From positions 90,023 through 122,910 of the forward strand of contig JAITTG010000087.1 in assembly GCA_031287095.1 (NCBI GenBank): 32,888 nucleotides of DNA, read 5' to 3'. Position 1 is the stretch's first letter; the number at the start of each line of letters is the position of its first letter. The position numbers were made by a program, and so were the translations under genes. The stretch comes from Candidatus Parendomicrobium reticulitermitis (GTDB lineage: Bacteria; Elusimicrobiota; Endomicrobiia; Endomicrobiales; Endomicrobiaceae). Below, in pieces: positions 14,663-23,596 of the stretch. Below the pieces are notes generated by a model, which was not told where the DNA came from, did no database searches, and saw nothing but the letters and a program-made list of their open reading frames with translations.

Positions 14663-14965
14663 ATGACGCAAAAGATTAAATGGAAAATCTCCGAGGTGCT
14701 CGGCTTTGATATTTTTAATCAGTCCAGCGAGTATCTCGGAGTTCTTTATGATGTTTTAGCCACAGGAAGTAATGATATTTGGGTAGTTAGGCATTATAAT
14801 AATGAGATATTAATCCCCGCTCTAAAAGATATTGTCAAAGAAGTTAATGCATCAGCAAGAAAAATTTTTGTATTTTTACCAAATGACTATAAAAAAACAT
14901 TGAGCAAAGCGATAACAATAAGCGGAGAATCGGAGTATAACGGCTATACTATCTATGAAGATTGA
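14663..14965 (+). CDS. rimM: RimM-like protein reduced to the PRC-barrel domain
   Basis: A 100-residue protein in the rimM position. Residues 12-75 match the C-terminal PRC-barrel half of RimM: GFDIFNQSSEYLGVLYDVL, a GSNDIWVV segment, and EILIPALKDIVKEV. RimM is normally about 165-175 residues, with an N-terminal beta-barrel (VGKIxGxHGLKGEV); none of that is here and khpA ends only 2 bases upstream, so no lost piece lies between. The family binds ribosomal protein S19 and helps 30S assembly. No strong Shine-Dalgarno; translation may be coupled to khpA. It overlaps trmD by 11 bases. Confidence 0.8.
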   Translation: MTQKIKWKISEVLGFDIFNQSSEYLGVLYDVLATGSNDIWVVRHYNNEILIPALKDIVKEVNASARKIFVFLPNDYKKTLSKAITISGESEYNGYTIYED

Positions 14966-15668
14966 TATTTTAACCATATTCCCAAAAATGTTTGATTCTC
15001 CTTTTGCAGAAAGTCTTATAAAAAGGGCTATTGACAATAAAATAATACAAATTAACACTATAGACATTCGTTCTTTCTCTAAAGATAAGCATAAAAAAGT
15101 TGACGATAAGCCTTTTGGCGGAGGCGTAGGTATGGTTTTAAAGCCAGAACCTATATTTGACGCATTAAAAAATAGCGGAGTTAAGAAAAAAAATAAAGAG
15201 TATAAAAATCGTTATAATAAACCGCTTATTATTTATATGTCGCCGCAAGGTAAAGTCTTAAACAATAAAATCGTAAACAACTTATCGAATTTTAAAAAAT
15301 TGATTATTTTATGCGGACATTATGAAGGCATTGACGAAAGAATTATGAATTTTGTGGATGAAGAAATATCAATAGGCGATTTTGTTCTTACCGGCGGAGA
15401 ACTTCCCGCTATGGTTTTAATAGACGCTGTTGCGAGAATGCTCCCCGGCGTTGTAAAAGAATTTAATTCTGTAAAAAATGATTCATTTTACAATGGGATT
15501 TTGGATTATCCGCAATATACAAGACCTGCGATTTTTAAAGGATTATCTGTTCCCAAACAACTTTTGTCAGGCAATCATAGAGAAATAGAAAATTGGCGTT
15601 TGAAACAAGCATATCTTGCCACAAAGAAAAAAAGACCGGATTTGTTAAAAAATAAAGTAAAAATATAA
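14955..15668 (+). CDS. trmD: tRNA (guanine-N1)-methyltransferase
   Basis: A 237-residue SPOUT methyltransferase making m1G37 in tRNAs. The start [17 protein letters not shown] is standard. [30 protein letters not shown] and the trefoil-knot SAM-binding [19 protein letters not shown] are present, as is the C-terminal [13 protein letters not shown]. It overlaps the end of rimM by 11 bases. A Lys/Asn-rich insertion near residues 76-87 ([12 protein letters not shown]) is a local expansion common in AT-rich genomes. Confidence 0.97.
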   Translation: MKIDILTIFPKMFDSPFAESLIKRAIDNKIIQINTIDIRSFSKDKHKKVDDKPFGGGVGMVLKPEPIFDALKNSGVKKKNKEYKNRYNKPLIIYMSPQGKVLNNKIVNNLSNFKKLIILCGHYEGIDERIMNFVDEEISIGDFVLTGGELPAMVLIDAVARMLPGVVKEFNSVKNDSFYNGILDYPQYTRPAIFKGLSVPKQLLSGNHREIENWRLKQAYLATKKKRPDLLKNKVKI

Positions 15669-15679
15669 GGAGTAGGAAA

Positions 15680-16090
15680 ATGTCAATATCATTATTGCAG
15701 CAAGTTCAAGAACAGTATTATAAGAAGAATGTAGGCGCATCTTTTAGACCTGGCGACCAAATAAAAGTTCATTTTAAAGTGGTTGAGGGCAGTAATGAGA
15801 GAATTCAGGTTTTTGAAGGTATTGTTTTACGCAAAAGAGGCAGCGGACTTTCAGAAAGTTTTACTGTCAGAAAAGTATCTTTTGGGGTAGGGGTTGAAAG
15901 GATTTTCCCTATACATTCTCCAAGAATTGAAAAAGTTGAACTTGTGCGCCACGGCAAAGTCCGCAGGGCAAAGCTTTATTATTTGAGGGATTTGTCAGGA
16001 AAAGCGGCAAGAATTACTGAAGATTCTAAGAGATTTATCAATGCAGGCGCAGAACAAGTCCAAGAACAAACCCAACCTCATATAAATTAA
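15680..16090 (+). CDS. rplS: 50S ribosomal protein L19
   Basis: A 136-residue L19, found at the 30S-50S interface. The conserved [51 protein letters not shown] and [20 protein letters not shown] blocks are intact. The Gln/Glu-rich tail after residue 118 is about 15 residues longer than in compact homologues. AAGGAGTAGG precedes the ATG. Confidence 0.98.
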   Translation: MSISLLQQVQEQYYKKNVGASFRPGDQIKVHFKVVEGSNERIQVFEGIVLRKRGSGLSESFTVRKVSFGVGVERIFPIHSPRIEKVELVRHGKVRRAKLYYLRDLSGKAARITEDSKRFINAGAEQVQEQTQPHIN

Positions 16091-16097
16091 AATCTCA

Positions 16098-16721
16098 TTG
16101 AAAACACAAACAGATTTATTCTTATTTGATAGCGCTTATCATGTTCAGTCCTTTCCTTTCGCAGGTGTTGACGAAGCCGGACGAGGACCTTTAGCGGGTC
16201 CCGTTACAGCGGCGGCAGTAATCTTTCCTAATGATTTTTATCATAAAGACATCAATGATTCAAAAAAACTATCCGCAAAAACAAGAGAAGAACTCTCAAA
16301 AATAATTAAAAAAGAATCTATTGCTTATTCAATCGTATCAATAGACAATAATGTAATAGACGAAATCAATATATTGCAAGCAAGCCTACTCGCTATGAAA
16401 AAGGCTGTTTTAGGGTTAAATACCAAGCCAACGCTCTGTTTAATAGACGGCAATAAAAAAATACCTGATTTTGATACTGCCCAAGAAACAATAATCAGAG
16501 GCGATGCTAAAAGCGCCTCAATAGCCGCGGCATCCATACTTGCAAAAGTTGAAAGAGATAAAATTATGATTGATTTTTCAATCAAATTTCCAAATTACAG
16601 CTTTGAAAAACATAAAGGATATGCTACCCAAGAACACATTGCCGCAATTAGAAAATACGGTATCTGCGTTATTCACCGCAAGACATTCTCACCTATCCCG
16701 CAAATTTTAGAGAGACGCTAA
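16098..16721 (+). CDS. rnhB: Ribonuclease HII
   Basis: A 207-residue RNase HII, which removes ribonucleotides and RNA primers from DNA. The catalytic GVDEAGRGPLAGP gives Asp25 and Glu26, and LIDGNKKIP gives Asp117. DSKKLS, DEINILQASLLAM and the GDAKSASIAAASILAKVERD block complete the family signature. The only usable start is the TTG at 16098, because no in-frame ATG or GTG precedes the active site; no clear Shine-Dalgarno is seen, so translation probably depends on rplS, which ends 7 bases upstream. Confidence 0.95.
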   Translation: MKTQTDLFLFDSAYHVQSFPFAGVDEAGRGPLAGPVTAAAVIFPNDFYHKDINDSKKLSAKTREELSKIIKKESIAYSIVSIDNNVIDEINILQASLLAMKKAVLGLNTKPTLCLIDGNKKIPDFDTAQETIIRGDAKSASIAAASILAKVERDKIMIDFSIKFPNYSFEKHKGYATQEHIAAIRKYGICVIHRKTFSPIPQILERR

Positions 16722-16929
16722 TTATCTTGTTTGTGAAGATTTTTAAGGATTTTTTTAAGTCTTGCGAGACGGCGGGGTTTGGCAATACTGAGATATATTT
16801 CCAAGTTCTGCCAACAAAACATGGTTGAAAAAATGCTAAAGAGATCGCAAATTCGAATTAATCAGTGTTTCCTTAATACAATCGCAATTTGAACTTTAAT
16901 CTTTCGTTTTAATCGCCTAATGAGGAAAT
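16722..16929. other. 208-base spacer between rnhB and yraN
   Basis: No gene or RNA recognised. It contains a weak TTGGCA/TGCCAA inverted repeat (16779-16814) and two similar segments near 16845 and 16879 (TCGCAAATTCGAATTAA and TCGCAATTTGAACTTTA). A yraN promoter may lie in the second half but is not clear. Confidence 0.5.
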
Positions 16930-17295
16930 ATGCAAAACAAAAGAGAAATTGGATTTGAAAAAGAAAAAGAAGCGGTTAAGTTTTTGCAAAATAATGGCTA
17001 TACGATAGTAGAAATGAATTTTTCCGCCAAATGCGGAGAAATAGACATAATAGCAAAAGATTCGGATTGTCTATGTTTTGTGGAAGTGAAATACAGAAAG
17101 AATACGGAATATGGAACGCCAATAGAAGCAGTAAGCGTAAAAAAACAGAAAAGAATATCAAGAACTGCAATGCTCTATCTAAAAATACGCAATATTAAAT
17201 CAGATTTTCGTTTTGATATAGTCTCAATAACAGGAACACAAATAGAAATAATTAAATCCGCTTTTACCACGCCTGCTGGAAAATACTATATATAA
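16930..17295 (+). CDS. yraN: YraN family (UPF0102) endonuclease-like protein
   Basis: A 121-residue protein with the Holliday-junction-resolvase/restriction-like fold. The nuclease-type core is visible: GFEKEKEAVKFLQNNGY, CGEIDIIAKD (metal-binding Asp) and LCFVEVKYRKN (Glu-x-Lys). YraN genes often follow rnhB, as here, and their cellular role is unsettled. GAGG lies 5 bases before the ATG. It runs toward rpoD on the other strand with only 8 bases between the stop codons, and no terminator is evident there. Confidence 0.92.
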   Translation: MQNKREIGFEKEKEAVKFLQNNGYTIVEMNFSAKCGEIDIIAKDSDCLCFVEVKYRKNTEYGTPIEAVSVKKQKRISRTAMLYLKIRNIKSDFRFDIVSITGTQIEIIKSAFTTPAGKYYI

Positions 17296-17303
17296 TCGTC
17301 TAA

Positions 17304-19034
17304 TTAATCCAAATACTCTCTTAAAGGCTTGCTTCTTGAAGGATGTCTTAATTTTCTTATCGCCTTTGCCTCTATTTGACGGACTCTTTCTCTGGTCACG
17401 CCAAACTTTTTGCCTACTTCTTCTAATGTGCTGGGATAGCCTATGCCTATACCATATCTTAAACTTATTATCTCGGATTCGCGCGGAGTCAATGTGTTTA
17501 AGACTTTTTGAAGTTCCAATTGTAATCTATATTGCTGGGTTTTGGCTACTGGATTTGGACTGTTTTGGTCTTCTATAAAATCCTCTATCGTGGAATCATC
17601 TTCTTCGCCTATCGGAGATGCGAGAGACACAGGCTCCTGCATCATCTTTAAAATTTTCCTCACTCTATCTGTCGAAAATCTCATCTCTTCAGCATATTCT
17701 TCAATAGATGGTTCTCTCCCCTCTTCTTGCTGCAATCTTTTTTTGAATTTTGTGAGTTTGGAAATCAATTCTTTCATGTGAACGGGAATTCTGATTGTCC
17801 TCGATTGATCTGCAATAGCGCGATTGATAGACTGTCTTATCCACCAAGTCGCGTAAGTTGAGAATTTAAATCCGCGTTTCCACTCAAATTTTTCCACCGC
17901 TTTAGAAAGTCCGAGATTGCCTTCTTGTATCAAATCTGAAAGTTCCAAATTGCTTATGCCAACATGCTTTTTGGCAATAGAAACGACAAGCCTAAAATTG
18001 GCTTCTATAAGTTTCATTTTATCTCTATGTATAATCTCTTCTAAATCTCTTATCTTCCTATCAGTTTCTATCATCTCGTCGGCAGTTATCACAAATCCCA
18101 TTTTTAAATTAGCCTGCCTCAATAATAAAGTCTCTATCTTTTCTATATCTTCTTGAGCGGTTTCAAATTGACATTTAGTCTGCTTTTTGAACTCAACCTC
18201 AGATGTTTTTTTATTGAGGCAAGAATTATAAAGGGTTCTGACTTTGGAAAAAGGATTGTGATATTTTCTCTCGAACTTTTTCTGCTCGTCTCTTATTTCA
18301 TTTAATTTTTGAGCCGTAGTCTTAATCCTATTTGTAAGCCTCTTTATTTTATCTTGATTTAAATTGAGACTGACTATAAGAGCAATTATTTTTGAACGAT
18401 TTTCTTCTAATTTTTTCTTTGTTTCTGTTTTTTGCTTATCGGAAATAGATTTATTCTTGAGTTTCTTACTATACGACGCCATAGCGCTTTCTATATGATT
18501 AATAGTTTGAACGGCTTTTTTTATTTTTGCGCCCATAGTTCTAAGCTGCGCTTTAGATTTTCTGCCTCTGGGCATAAGTTCTTTTGGCGTCATCTCTTGC
18601 TGGCTTATAAGAGTTTCCCAATTTCTAATTTCTTTGATGATTAAGGGAGATTCCAAAACGATGGCTTGCAATTTCTTTTCATTTTCTCTGATATTTTTTG
18701 CAAGTTCCACTTCAACCGTTCTTTCTAAAAGAGGAACTTTTGCCATTTCGGTCAAATACATTCTGACAGGGTTTATTCCTTCATCTTCCACACTTGTTAT
18801 TTTGACGGATTGCTCCACAGCGCTGCCTTGATTTCTAAGAGCTTTTTCTGAAATCGTATTTTTCTTATCCTCAATCAATTTTATGCCCATATCGTCTAAC
18901 ACGGCAAGAAAACTGTCTATTTTTTCAATAGATTCGCCGGAAGGAATCGTTTTACTTATTTCGTCATAAGTTAAGAATCCGCGTTTTTTGCCTTCTTCAA
19001 TCAATTTTTTAAATAAATCTTGTTGTTTTGACAT
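17304..19034 (-). CDS. rpoD: Primary RNA polymerase sigma factor RpoD
   Basis: A 576-residue sigma-70. Region 1.1 lies near residues 8-60, region 1.2 at [16 protein letters not shown], then a Lys-rich non-conserved segment with coiled-coil character. Region 2 is complete ([48 protein letters not shown]). Region 3 follows, then region 4 with [16 protein letters not shown] and the helix-turn-helix [20 protein letters not shown], ending [10 protein letters not shown]. It starts one base after the dnaG stop and is the last gene of this macromolecular-synthesis operon. Confidence 0.98.
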   Translation of the reverse strand: MSKQQDLFKKLIEEGKKRGFLTYDEISKTIPSGESIEKIDSFLAVLDDMGIKLIEDKKNTISEKALRNQGSAVEQSVKITSVEDEGINPVRMYLTEMAKVPLLERTVEVELAKNIRENEKKLQAIVLESPLIIKEIRNWETLISQQEMTPKELMPRGRKSKAQLRTMGAKIKKAVQTINHIESAMASYSKKLKNKSISDKQKTETKKKLEENRSKIIALIVSLNLNQDKIKRLTNRIKTTAQKLNEIRDEQKKFERKYHNPFSKVRTLYNSCLNKKTSEVEFKKQTKCQFETAQEDIEKIETLLLRQANLKMGFVITADEMIETDRKIRDLEEIIHRDKMKLIEANFRLVVSIAKKHVGISNLELSDLIQEGNLGLSKAVEKFEWKRGFKFSTYATWWIRQSINRAIADQSRTIRIPVHMKELISKLTKFKKRLQQEEGREPSIEEYAEEMRFSTDRVRKILKMMQEPVSLASPIGEEDDSTIEDFIEDQNSPNPVAKTQQYRLQLELQKVLNTLTPRESEIISLRYGIGIGYPSTLEEVGKKFGVTRERVRQIEAKAIRKLRHPSRSKPLREYLD

Positions 19035-19035
19035 T

Positions 19036-20787
19036 TTATCTCCTCGAACCTTTTAATTGAGCATTCAATTTTTTATACTCATTTAAAATATTTTCGTCTC
19101 TTTCGGTTTTACCGTCAGCCATCTCTGTAATTAAATTTTCTAAGGTTTGCCGTCTTTTTTTTAAACTGCGCAATTGCAAATCTTTTAATACCGTTTCAAA
19201 AGTTTCTTGCGCGGAATTTTTATCAGAAAAATCTTTAAGCGATAACCCTGAAAACCAAGCGGCGTCCTCTTCTGAAAGAGAATTTAAAATCGCATCGTCT
19301 TTAGCGCCTGCACGAACTAAATCATAGATATTTTTACATCTTACATCCTCAAACTCAATACTAGAAATTTTATCTATTAGTTCTCTATCGTCTAAAATCA
19401 AATTGAGCAACATCTCTTCTAAAGAAAAAAACAATTTTTGCTTTTTGATTACAGGTTTTATCTCGTCAACATCTATTTTGCGGGCGGCTATTTTAAGTTT
19501 TAACGCTCTTTTCTTTTTCAACTCGTTTATAACCGCTTCCTGCGATATATTCATTTTTTGAGATATATTTTTGAGCCATTCTCCCTGAACTATTTCATTG
19601 GGATTTTTCAAAACAAAATCAAGCAAAATAGACGCGGCTTTAGCCTTAGCCTCCGGTGTGTTTTTCCCCGTTTTAGACAATACTCTGTCTATCATAAAAT
19701 CTATCGCGCTTTTTGCGGTAGAATCTATAAGTTGTAAAAATTTCTCTTTGCCGTTTTCGTTTAGATATTCGTCGGCATCAACATTTTCCGGCAATTCTGA
19801 CGCGGCGCACTCTATGGAATCTTCTATAAGTATTTCAAAAGCCCTTTGAGCCGCGCCTCTGCCGGCATCGTCGCCGTCAAATAATAAAATTACTTTATCC
19901 GCATATCTTGATATAAGTTTAGCGTGATTTTTTGTAAAAGAAGTTCCAAGCGAAGCCACTGCGCCGGAAATTCCAAATTGCCAAGGGATTATGACATCCA
20001 TATACCCCTCGAGAACTATAATCTTTCTTTCTTTTCTAATCGTCGGTAAAGTCTGATATAAACCGTAGAGATTTGAAGATTTTGAATATACGGCAGTTTC
20101 CGGCGTATTTAGATATTTGGGTTGCTGGTCTGAAAGAGTCCTTCCGCCGAAAGCGACAATTCTGCCGGAAGCGTCAAAAATAGGAAAAACCAATCTATCC
20201 GACATATATTCATATAAAGAGCCGCTTTCTGTTTTTGTGACAATACCCGCTTTGACAATATCTTCAAGCGCTATGTTTTTTTGGGATATAGCCGATAACA
20301 GCGCATTTTTTGGGGCAAAACCCAATTTGAATTTTTTTACAGTCTCGGCGCTCACACCGCGCTTTTCTAAATAATCTCTTGCAAATTTTGCTTGAACGCT
20401 TTCAAGTAAATATCTATTATAAAAAGTCGCCGCATTCTCTAAAATATCAAACAATTTCATTTTTTGCGATGATTTTATTATCTCTTCTTTGCTCTCTTGT
20501 ATTTCTATAGACGCTTTTTGAGCAAGTTTTCTTACCGACTCTATCCAAGAAACGCCGTCGGCAAGCATCACAAATTTAAAAACATCGCCCGCCGCATGAC
20601 AGCCGAAACAATTAAAAATACCTTTTTCCGGACTTACGACAAAAGAAGGGGTTTTCTCATTATGAAAAGGACAGCAAGCCGTCCAATTGCGCCCCGCTCT
20701 TTTTAAACTTGGAACATATTCTCTTATAACAGAAACTATATCGCTTGAAAGTTTTATTCTATCAATTGTTTCATGAGAAATTGACAT
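19036..20787 (-). CDS. dnaG: DNA primase
   Basis: A 583-residue bacterial primase that makes RNA primers at the replication fork. The N-terminal zinc ribbon has Cys39, His42, Cys60 and Cys63. The catalytic core contains [28 protein letters not shown] and the TOPRIM motifs [10 protein letters not shown] and [16 protein letters not shown]. The C-terminal part, thought to bind DnaB helicase, is present but divergent. AGGAG lies 6 bases before the ATG. Placement directly before rpoD is classic. Confidence 0.98.
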   Translation of the reverse strand: MSISHETIDRIKLSSDIVSVIREYVPSLKRAGRNWTACCPFHNEKTPSFVVSPEKGIFNCFGCHAAGDVFKFVMLADGVSWIESVRKLAQKASIEIQESKEEIIKSSQKMKLFDILENAATFYNRYLLESVQAKFARDYLEKRGVSAETVKKFKLGFAPKNALLSAISQKNIALEDIVKAGIVTKTESGSLYEYMSDRLVFPIFDASGRIVAFGGRTLSDQQPKYLNTPETAVYSKSSNLYGLYQTLPTIRKERKIIVLEGYMDVIIPWQFGISGAVASLGTSFTKNHAKLISRYADKVILLFDGDDAGRGAAQRAFEILIEDSIECAASELPENVDADEYLNENGKEKFLQLIDSTAKSAIDFMIDRVLSKTGKNTPEAKAKAASILLDFVLKNPNEIVQGEWLKNISQKMNISQEAVINELKKKRALKLKIAARKIDVDEIKPVIKKQKLFFSLEEMLLNLILDDRELIDKISSIEFEDVRCKNIYDLVRAGAKDDAILNSLSEEDAAWFSGLSLKDFSDKNSAQETFETVLKDLQLRSLKKRRQTLENLITEMADGKTERDENILNEYKKLNAQLKGSRR

Positions 20788-20801
20788 AGCGTCTCCTATG
20801 C

Positions 20802-21758
20802 TTATCTTCTAAAGCGTCTAAAACCAGAAATTTCCACAAATTCAAGTTTTCCAAATTTCTTTTCAAGTTTATCAAATAGCAAATTCAACCCTAAATTGTC
20901 AGATGATATATGTCCAGCCAAGATGACATTGATTTTATGTTTTTGCGCTTCTTTAACCGCTTTTTGGCTCAAGTGCATACCGACGATAGTTCCTACTCCG
21001 GCTTGGCTTAACTTTTCAAAAGATTCTATTGGTCCTTCTGTTCCGCCCGTCATATCCACAAAAATTTTACCGCAGCGGGAAGTTTTGTCTCCAAGCAAAA
21101 TCACAGGCGCCTGCCCAACTTTTGACGAGTGAATATATTCAGGCTGTTTATTTAAGAAATCTATTATGTCGATAAGATAAACGGGATTTAAAGCGTCGAA
21201 TTCTTTTTGTAAAAATGAAGCGACATGATTATCGGCTACGCTATGAGCAGTCATAAAAGGAATATCAAGAATTTTTGCCGCATCAGACACTCTTTCATTG
21301 TTTTGAGGATAAACGCTTCTTTCCACTTCTTTTACGCGTGGAGATATGAGTTTTTCGGATATATTTATAGCAATGCCCTGCCTAAACAAAATATCGGACT
21401 GCATATAGATTACATTTGAAAAAGTGGAATAAGCGTATCCTTCGGGATGATGGGCTACAATCAAATCAATTTTGCGTCCCGAATCTTTCAATTGTTTTGT
21501 AAGAAGAATTTCCGGCGTCTCAATATCTATACCGACAACGATATTTTTAATATCTGGGTCTTTACCGCTATAAAGTATTCTTGAATCATAATAAGGATTT
21601 TCAAGGCTTTCTATATCAAAATTTTCTTTTTGTTCTTTGCTTAAATCGTCATAATTTTTCTTGCGTTTTTTCAAATCAAGAGCGACTAAATCTTTCCCGC
21701 GCGGGTCAACTTCTATGCCTTCTTTAACAAACAATTCTTGGATATCTTTTATTTTCAT
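20802..21758 (-). CDS. Nif3-like dinuclear metal-centre protein
   Basis: A 318-residue protein of the Nif3/YbgI family. Metal-binding positions are seen in LIVAHHPEGYAYS, TAHSVADNH, IVGMHLSQ and ILAGHISSDN. It is longer than the compact 250-residue form and has a charged N-terminal region (about residues 20-50) before the barrel. Biochemical function of the family is unresolved. The first possible ATG at 21770 is part of the GGAGG that selects the ATG at 21758. It lies between rpsU and dnaG, 15 bases before dnaG. Confidence 0.85.
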   Translation of the reverse strand: MKIKDIQELFVKEGIEVDPRGKDLVALDLKKRKKNYDDLSKEQKENFDIESLENPYYDSRILYSGKDPDIKNIVVGIDIETPEILLTKQLKDSGRKIDLIVAHHPEGYAYSTFSNVIYMQSDILFRQGIAINISEKLISPRVKEVERSVYPQNNERVSDAAKILDIPFMTAHSVADNHVASFLQKEFDALNPVYLIDIIDFLNKQPEYIHSSKVGQAPVILLGDKTSRCGKIFVDMTGGTEGPIESFEKLSQAGVGTIVGMHLSQKAVKEAQKHKINVILAGHISSDNLGLNLLFDKLEKKFGKLEFVEISGFRRFRR

Positions 21759-21800
21759 AATTTCCTCCATAGCCGATTAAGTTGATATAACGCCTCTGCG

Positions 21801-21829
21801 CTATAATTTTTTATCGGTTACCCAAACAA
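21801..21829 (-). promoter_or_regulatory. Possible promoter for the Nif3-like-dnaG-rpoD unit
   Basis: On the minus strand TTGTTT (21829-21824), a 17-base spacer, then TTATAG (21806-21801). The -35 overlaps the U-tail of the rpsU terminator. It would let dnaG and rpoD be transcribed independently of rpsU. Confidence 0.4.
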
Positions 21830-21883
21830 CAAAAGAGAGTTGTATTTGGCTATACGCCTATTGAATACAACTCTCTGCTTTTG
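21830..21883 (-). terminator. Rho-independent terminator after rpsU
   Basis: The arms 21834-21846 and 21864-21876 form a perfect 13-bp stem (AGAGAGTTGTATT). An outer CAAAAG/CTTTTG extends it after a 3-base bulge. On the minus strand it is followed by TTTTGTTGTTT. It lies 16 bases beyond the rpsU stop and separates rpsU from the Nif3-like-dnaG-rpoD genes. Confidence 0.85.
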
Positions 21884-21898
21884 TATTAGACTTGTTAA

Positions 21899-22108
21899 TT
21901 ATTGTTTTATCCATCTGTTGTCTTTAAGCATTTTGCGTCTGATTTTTCTTTTTGCTTCGGCAAGTTGCTCTTTTCTAACAACGCTTGGGGCTTTGTAAAA
22001 TTCTCTTTTTTTAATTTCCTGCATTATCCCGCTTCTTTCGCATTCTCTTTTGAACCGTCTTATAGCATCTTCAATTGATTCCCCTTCCCTGACTTTGACA
22101 TTTACCAT
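21899..22108 (-). CDS. rpsU: 30S ribosomal protein S21
   Basis: A 69-residue Lys/Arg-rich S21. [20 protein letters not shown] is the family signature, with [22 protein letters not shown] following. It shares the rpsU-dnaG-rpoD gene order, but a terminator and a Nif3-like gene intervene before dnaG. Upstream is AAAGGCGG, rather far from the ATG, and a palindromic repeat lies between it and the HIT gene. Confidence 0.97.
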   Translation of the reverse strand: MVNVKVREGESIEDAIRRFKRECERSGIMQEIKKREFYKAPSVVRKEQLAEAKRKIRRKMLKDNRWIKQ

Positions 22109-22183
22109 TTAATAAAACACCGCCTTTCTTAAAAAAGTTTATTGAACGCCTTATATATTTGGGTCTCTTTAATCGCCGCCGCC

Positions 22184-22203
22184 TGCGGGATTGACCCGCA
22201 ATC
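22184..22203. repeat. Palindromic repeat between HIT gene and rpsU
   Basis: On the minus strand GATTGCGGGTCAATCCCGCA. Its first half is identical to the nadB copy (AGATTGCGGGTC) but the right flank AATGAC has been replaced by GGCGGCGG. The stem TGCGGG/CCCGCA is 6 bp. Confidence 0.55.
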
Positions 22204-22218
22204 TCCGCCCTATGATTA

Positions 22219-22566
22219 CTATCCTGCGGGCCAACTGAATTTTCTCCCGCCGAGCAAATGATAGTGTATATGTTGAACGCTTTGTAAAGCATCTTCTCCG
22301 CAATTGTTGACAAGTCTATATCCATTTTGCAACTGCGGATATTTAGCCGCAATTTTTGAAACCGCAACTTGGACGCGCCCCAAGAGATTTTCATCTTCTT
22401 GCGAGACTTCTTTTAAACTTGCAATATGTTTTTTAGGAATTACGATGATATGAATTGGAGCCTGCGGAGATATATCGTCAAAAGCTAAAACAAAATCGTC
22501 TTCATAGGCTTTTTTTGAAGGGATTTCCCCTTTAATTATCTTACAAAACAAGCAATCTGATGACAT
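22219..22566 (-). CDS. HIT family nucleotide-binding protein
   Basis: A 115-residue HINT-type purine nucleoside phosphoramidase. The start SSDCLFCKIIKGEIPS and the middle AFDDISPQAPIHIIVIPKKHI are standard, and the His triad HIHYHLLGGRKFSWPAG ends the protein. The family hydrolyses AMP-linked phosphoramidates, for example AMP-lysine from aminoacyl-adenylates; exact cellular role uncertain. It is first in the transcript to rpsU, driven by the promoter at 22600-22628. AAAGGGAG lies 6 bases before the ATG. Confidence 0.95.
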   Translation of the reverse strand: MSSDCLFCKIIKGEIPSKKAYEDDFVLAFDDISPQAPIHIIVIPKKHIASLKEVSQEDENLLGRVQVAVSKIAAKYPQLQNGYRLVNNCGEDALQSVQHIHYHLLGGRKFSWPAG

Positions 22567-22599
22567 TGAAACTCCCTTTGGGGTTTAAATACGAGTGCG

Positions 22600-22628
22600 A
22601 TTATACTTAATTTGCTCTTCTTTCGCAA
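22600..22628 (-). promoter_or_regulatory. Sigma-70 promoter for HIT-rpsU
   Basis: On the minus strand TTGCGA (22628-22623), 17 bases, then consensus -10 TATAAT (22605-22600). The start would fall near 22593, giving a leader of about 27 bases to the HIT gene. Confidence 0.8.
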
Positions 22629-22686
22629 TAAAACGCACACGACAAATAAACGCAGAACGGTTTAGGGGCAAATTTATTTGAGAAGG

Positions 22687-22706
22687 GTAGGCGGGTCTGC
22701 TCCTAC
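22687..22706. repeat. GTAGG...CCTAC hairpin
   Basis: GTAGG (22687-22691) pairs with CCTAC (22702-22706), with CGGGTCTGCT between. The ends resemble those of the dctP-dctQ hairpin at 579-607, which also starts GTAG and ends CTAC. Confidence 0.4.
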
Positions 22707-22791
22707 GAGTTTTGAAATTGATCTGATGATTTGTTGTATTTGTTTTTCCATTGGATAAACTCTTTATTATTGTTGACTCATAATGGCGGGC

Positions 22792-22814
22792 GGGTTTGAA
22801 ACCCTCACATACAA
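22792..22814. repeat. Short palindromic repeat, CATACAA family, copy 3
   Basis: GGGTTTGAAACCC followed by TCA and CATACAA. It shares layout and most bases with 1894-1916. Confidence 0.5.
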
Positions 22815-22897
22815 ATTTTTTATATTTTTGGTTTCAATTTTCTTATGGATTTTTCAATAAGTTTTTGATTTTAATAAATTAAAGATTTCATATTTCG

Positions 22898-23383
22898 CTA
22901 TATTTTATTTACGCCTACTGTGTGAATATGACAAATTGCCATAGCCAATGCGTCGGCGGCATCATCGGGCTTGGGAATTTCTGTTAAGCCGAGAAAATCT
23001 TTTACCATGCGCTGCATTTGCTGTTTGTCGGCTGAGCCGTAGCCTGTTAAGGCAATTTTTACGCGGCGCGGATTATATTCATATAGTTTTATTTTGTTTT
23101 GGGCTATAGTCAAAAGAATTGCGCCTCTCGCTTGACCTATTAAGGCGATAGAACTTGCCCTTTTTAAAAAAAACAATTCTTCAATCGCTATGTTTTGAGG
23201 CTGATATATATCAATGATTTTTTGTAATTGAACGCTTATGCTTTGAATTCTTTCTATGATGGGTTGAGAAGAAATTGTTGTTATACATCCATATTGAATA
23301 GACTTAATTTTATCGCGAGTTTGAGCCTCTATTACGCCCCAGCCTGTTAATGCTATACCGGGGTCAATTCCTAAAACTATCAT
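22898..23383 (-). CDS. ruvC: Crossover junction endodeoxyribonuclease RuvC
   Basis: A 161-residue Holliday junction resolvase. Catalytic acids appear in GIDPGIALTGWGVIE (Asp7), the AIEELFF segment (Glu68) and KPDDAADALAMAICHIH (Asp141 and Asp144). SIALIGQARGAIL and NPRRVKIALTGYGSADKQQM are family blocks. It is transcribed from its own promoter at 23413-23440, and follows yebC, the usual neighbour. The ruvA and ruvB partners are outside the window. Confidence 0.97.
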   Translation of the reverse strand: MIVLGIDPGIALTGWGVIEAQTRDKIKSIQYGCITTISSQPIIERIQSISVQLQKIIDIYQPQNIAIEELFFLKRASSIALIGQARGAILLTIAQNKIKLYEYNPRRVKIALTGYGSADKQQMQRMVKDFLGLTEIPKPDDAADALAMAICHIHTVGVNKI

Positions 23384-23412
23384 TTATATAACCTTTTTAT
23401 TTGTTAAACAGC

Positions 23413-23440
23413 ATTATATTGGATTTCTTGCATCCTACAA
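23413..23440 (-). promoter_or_regulatory. Sigma-70 promoter for ruvC
   Basis: On the minus strand TTGTAG (23440-23435), 16 bases, then TATAAT (23418-23413). The start would be near 23406, about 23 bases before ruvC. AAGG precedes the ATG. Confidence 0.7.
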
Positions 23441-23523
23441 CTATGCGCAAAACAAACTCCGCCATAGGGCGCGCAATAACAACTTTACTGCCAACAACAA
23501 AGGCTTGAAAGATTGCATAAAAT

Positions 23524-23550
23524 AGATTCTGCGACTTCGCGCAGAATGAC
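23524..23550 (-). repeat. Palindromic repeat after yebC (AGATT...AATGAC family)
   Basis: AGATTCTGCGACTTCGCGCA then GAATGAC. The stem ATTCTGCG/CGCAGAAT is a perfect 8 bp with a 6-base loop. On the minus strand it is followed by CTATTTTATG, so it could also end the atp-yebC transcript. It keeps the outer bases of the nadB copy while the stem sequence differs. Confidence 0.7.
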
Positions 23551-23596
23551 AGCCTTTTTGGGAAGAGGGGTGGAACCCACCACTATAAATCTTGCT

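Larger units (their letters stand above)
22567..22897. other. 331-base gene-free region between ruvC and the HIT gene
   Basis: It holds the HIT-rpsU promoter, a GTAGG/CCTAC hairpin (22687-22706), a palindromic repeat with CATACAA (22792-22814), and then a very AT-rich run of about 80 bases down to the ruvC stop. No reading frame or structured RNA gene was recognised. Confidence 0.6.
23384..23596. other. 213-base spacer between yebC and ruvC
   Basis: It contains the ruvC promoter, the palindromic repeat at 23524-23550, and GGTGG/CCACC (23569-23581) close to the yebC stop. The rest shows no gene. Confidence 0.6.

Noticed and set aside
16818-16889. 23-codon frame MVEKMLKRSQIRINQ in the rnhB-yraN gap
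   Set aside because: Too short, with no RBS and no recognisable family.
22071-22394. 107-residue minus-strand frame overlapping the HIT and rpsU genes
   Set aside because: It is a shadow frame; both overlapped genes are recognised by strong family motifs.
16722-23596. tRNA or other structured RNA genes in the larger gaps
   Set aside because: No cloverleaf arms or T-loop GTTCGA-type motif with a CCA end were found in these gaps by eye.
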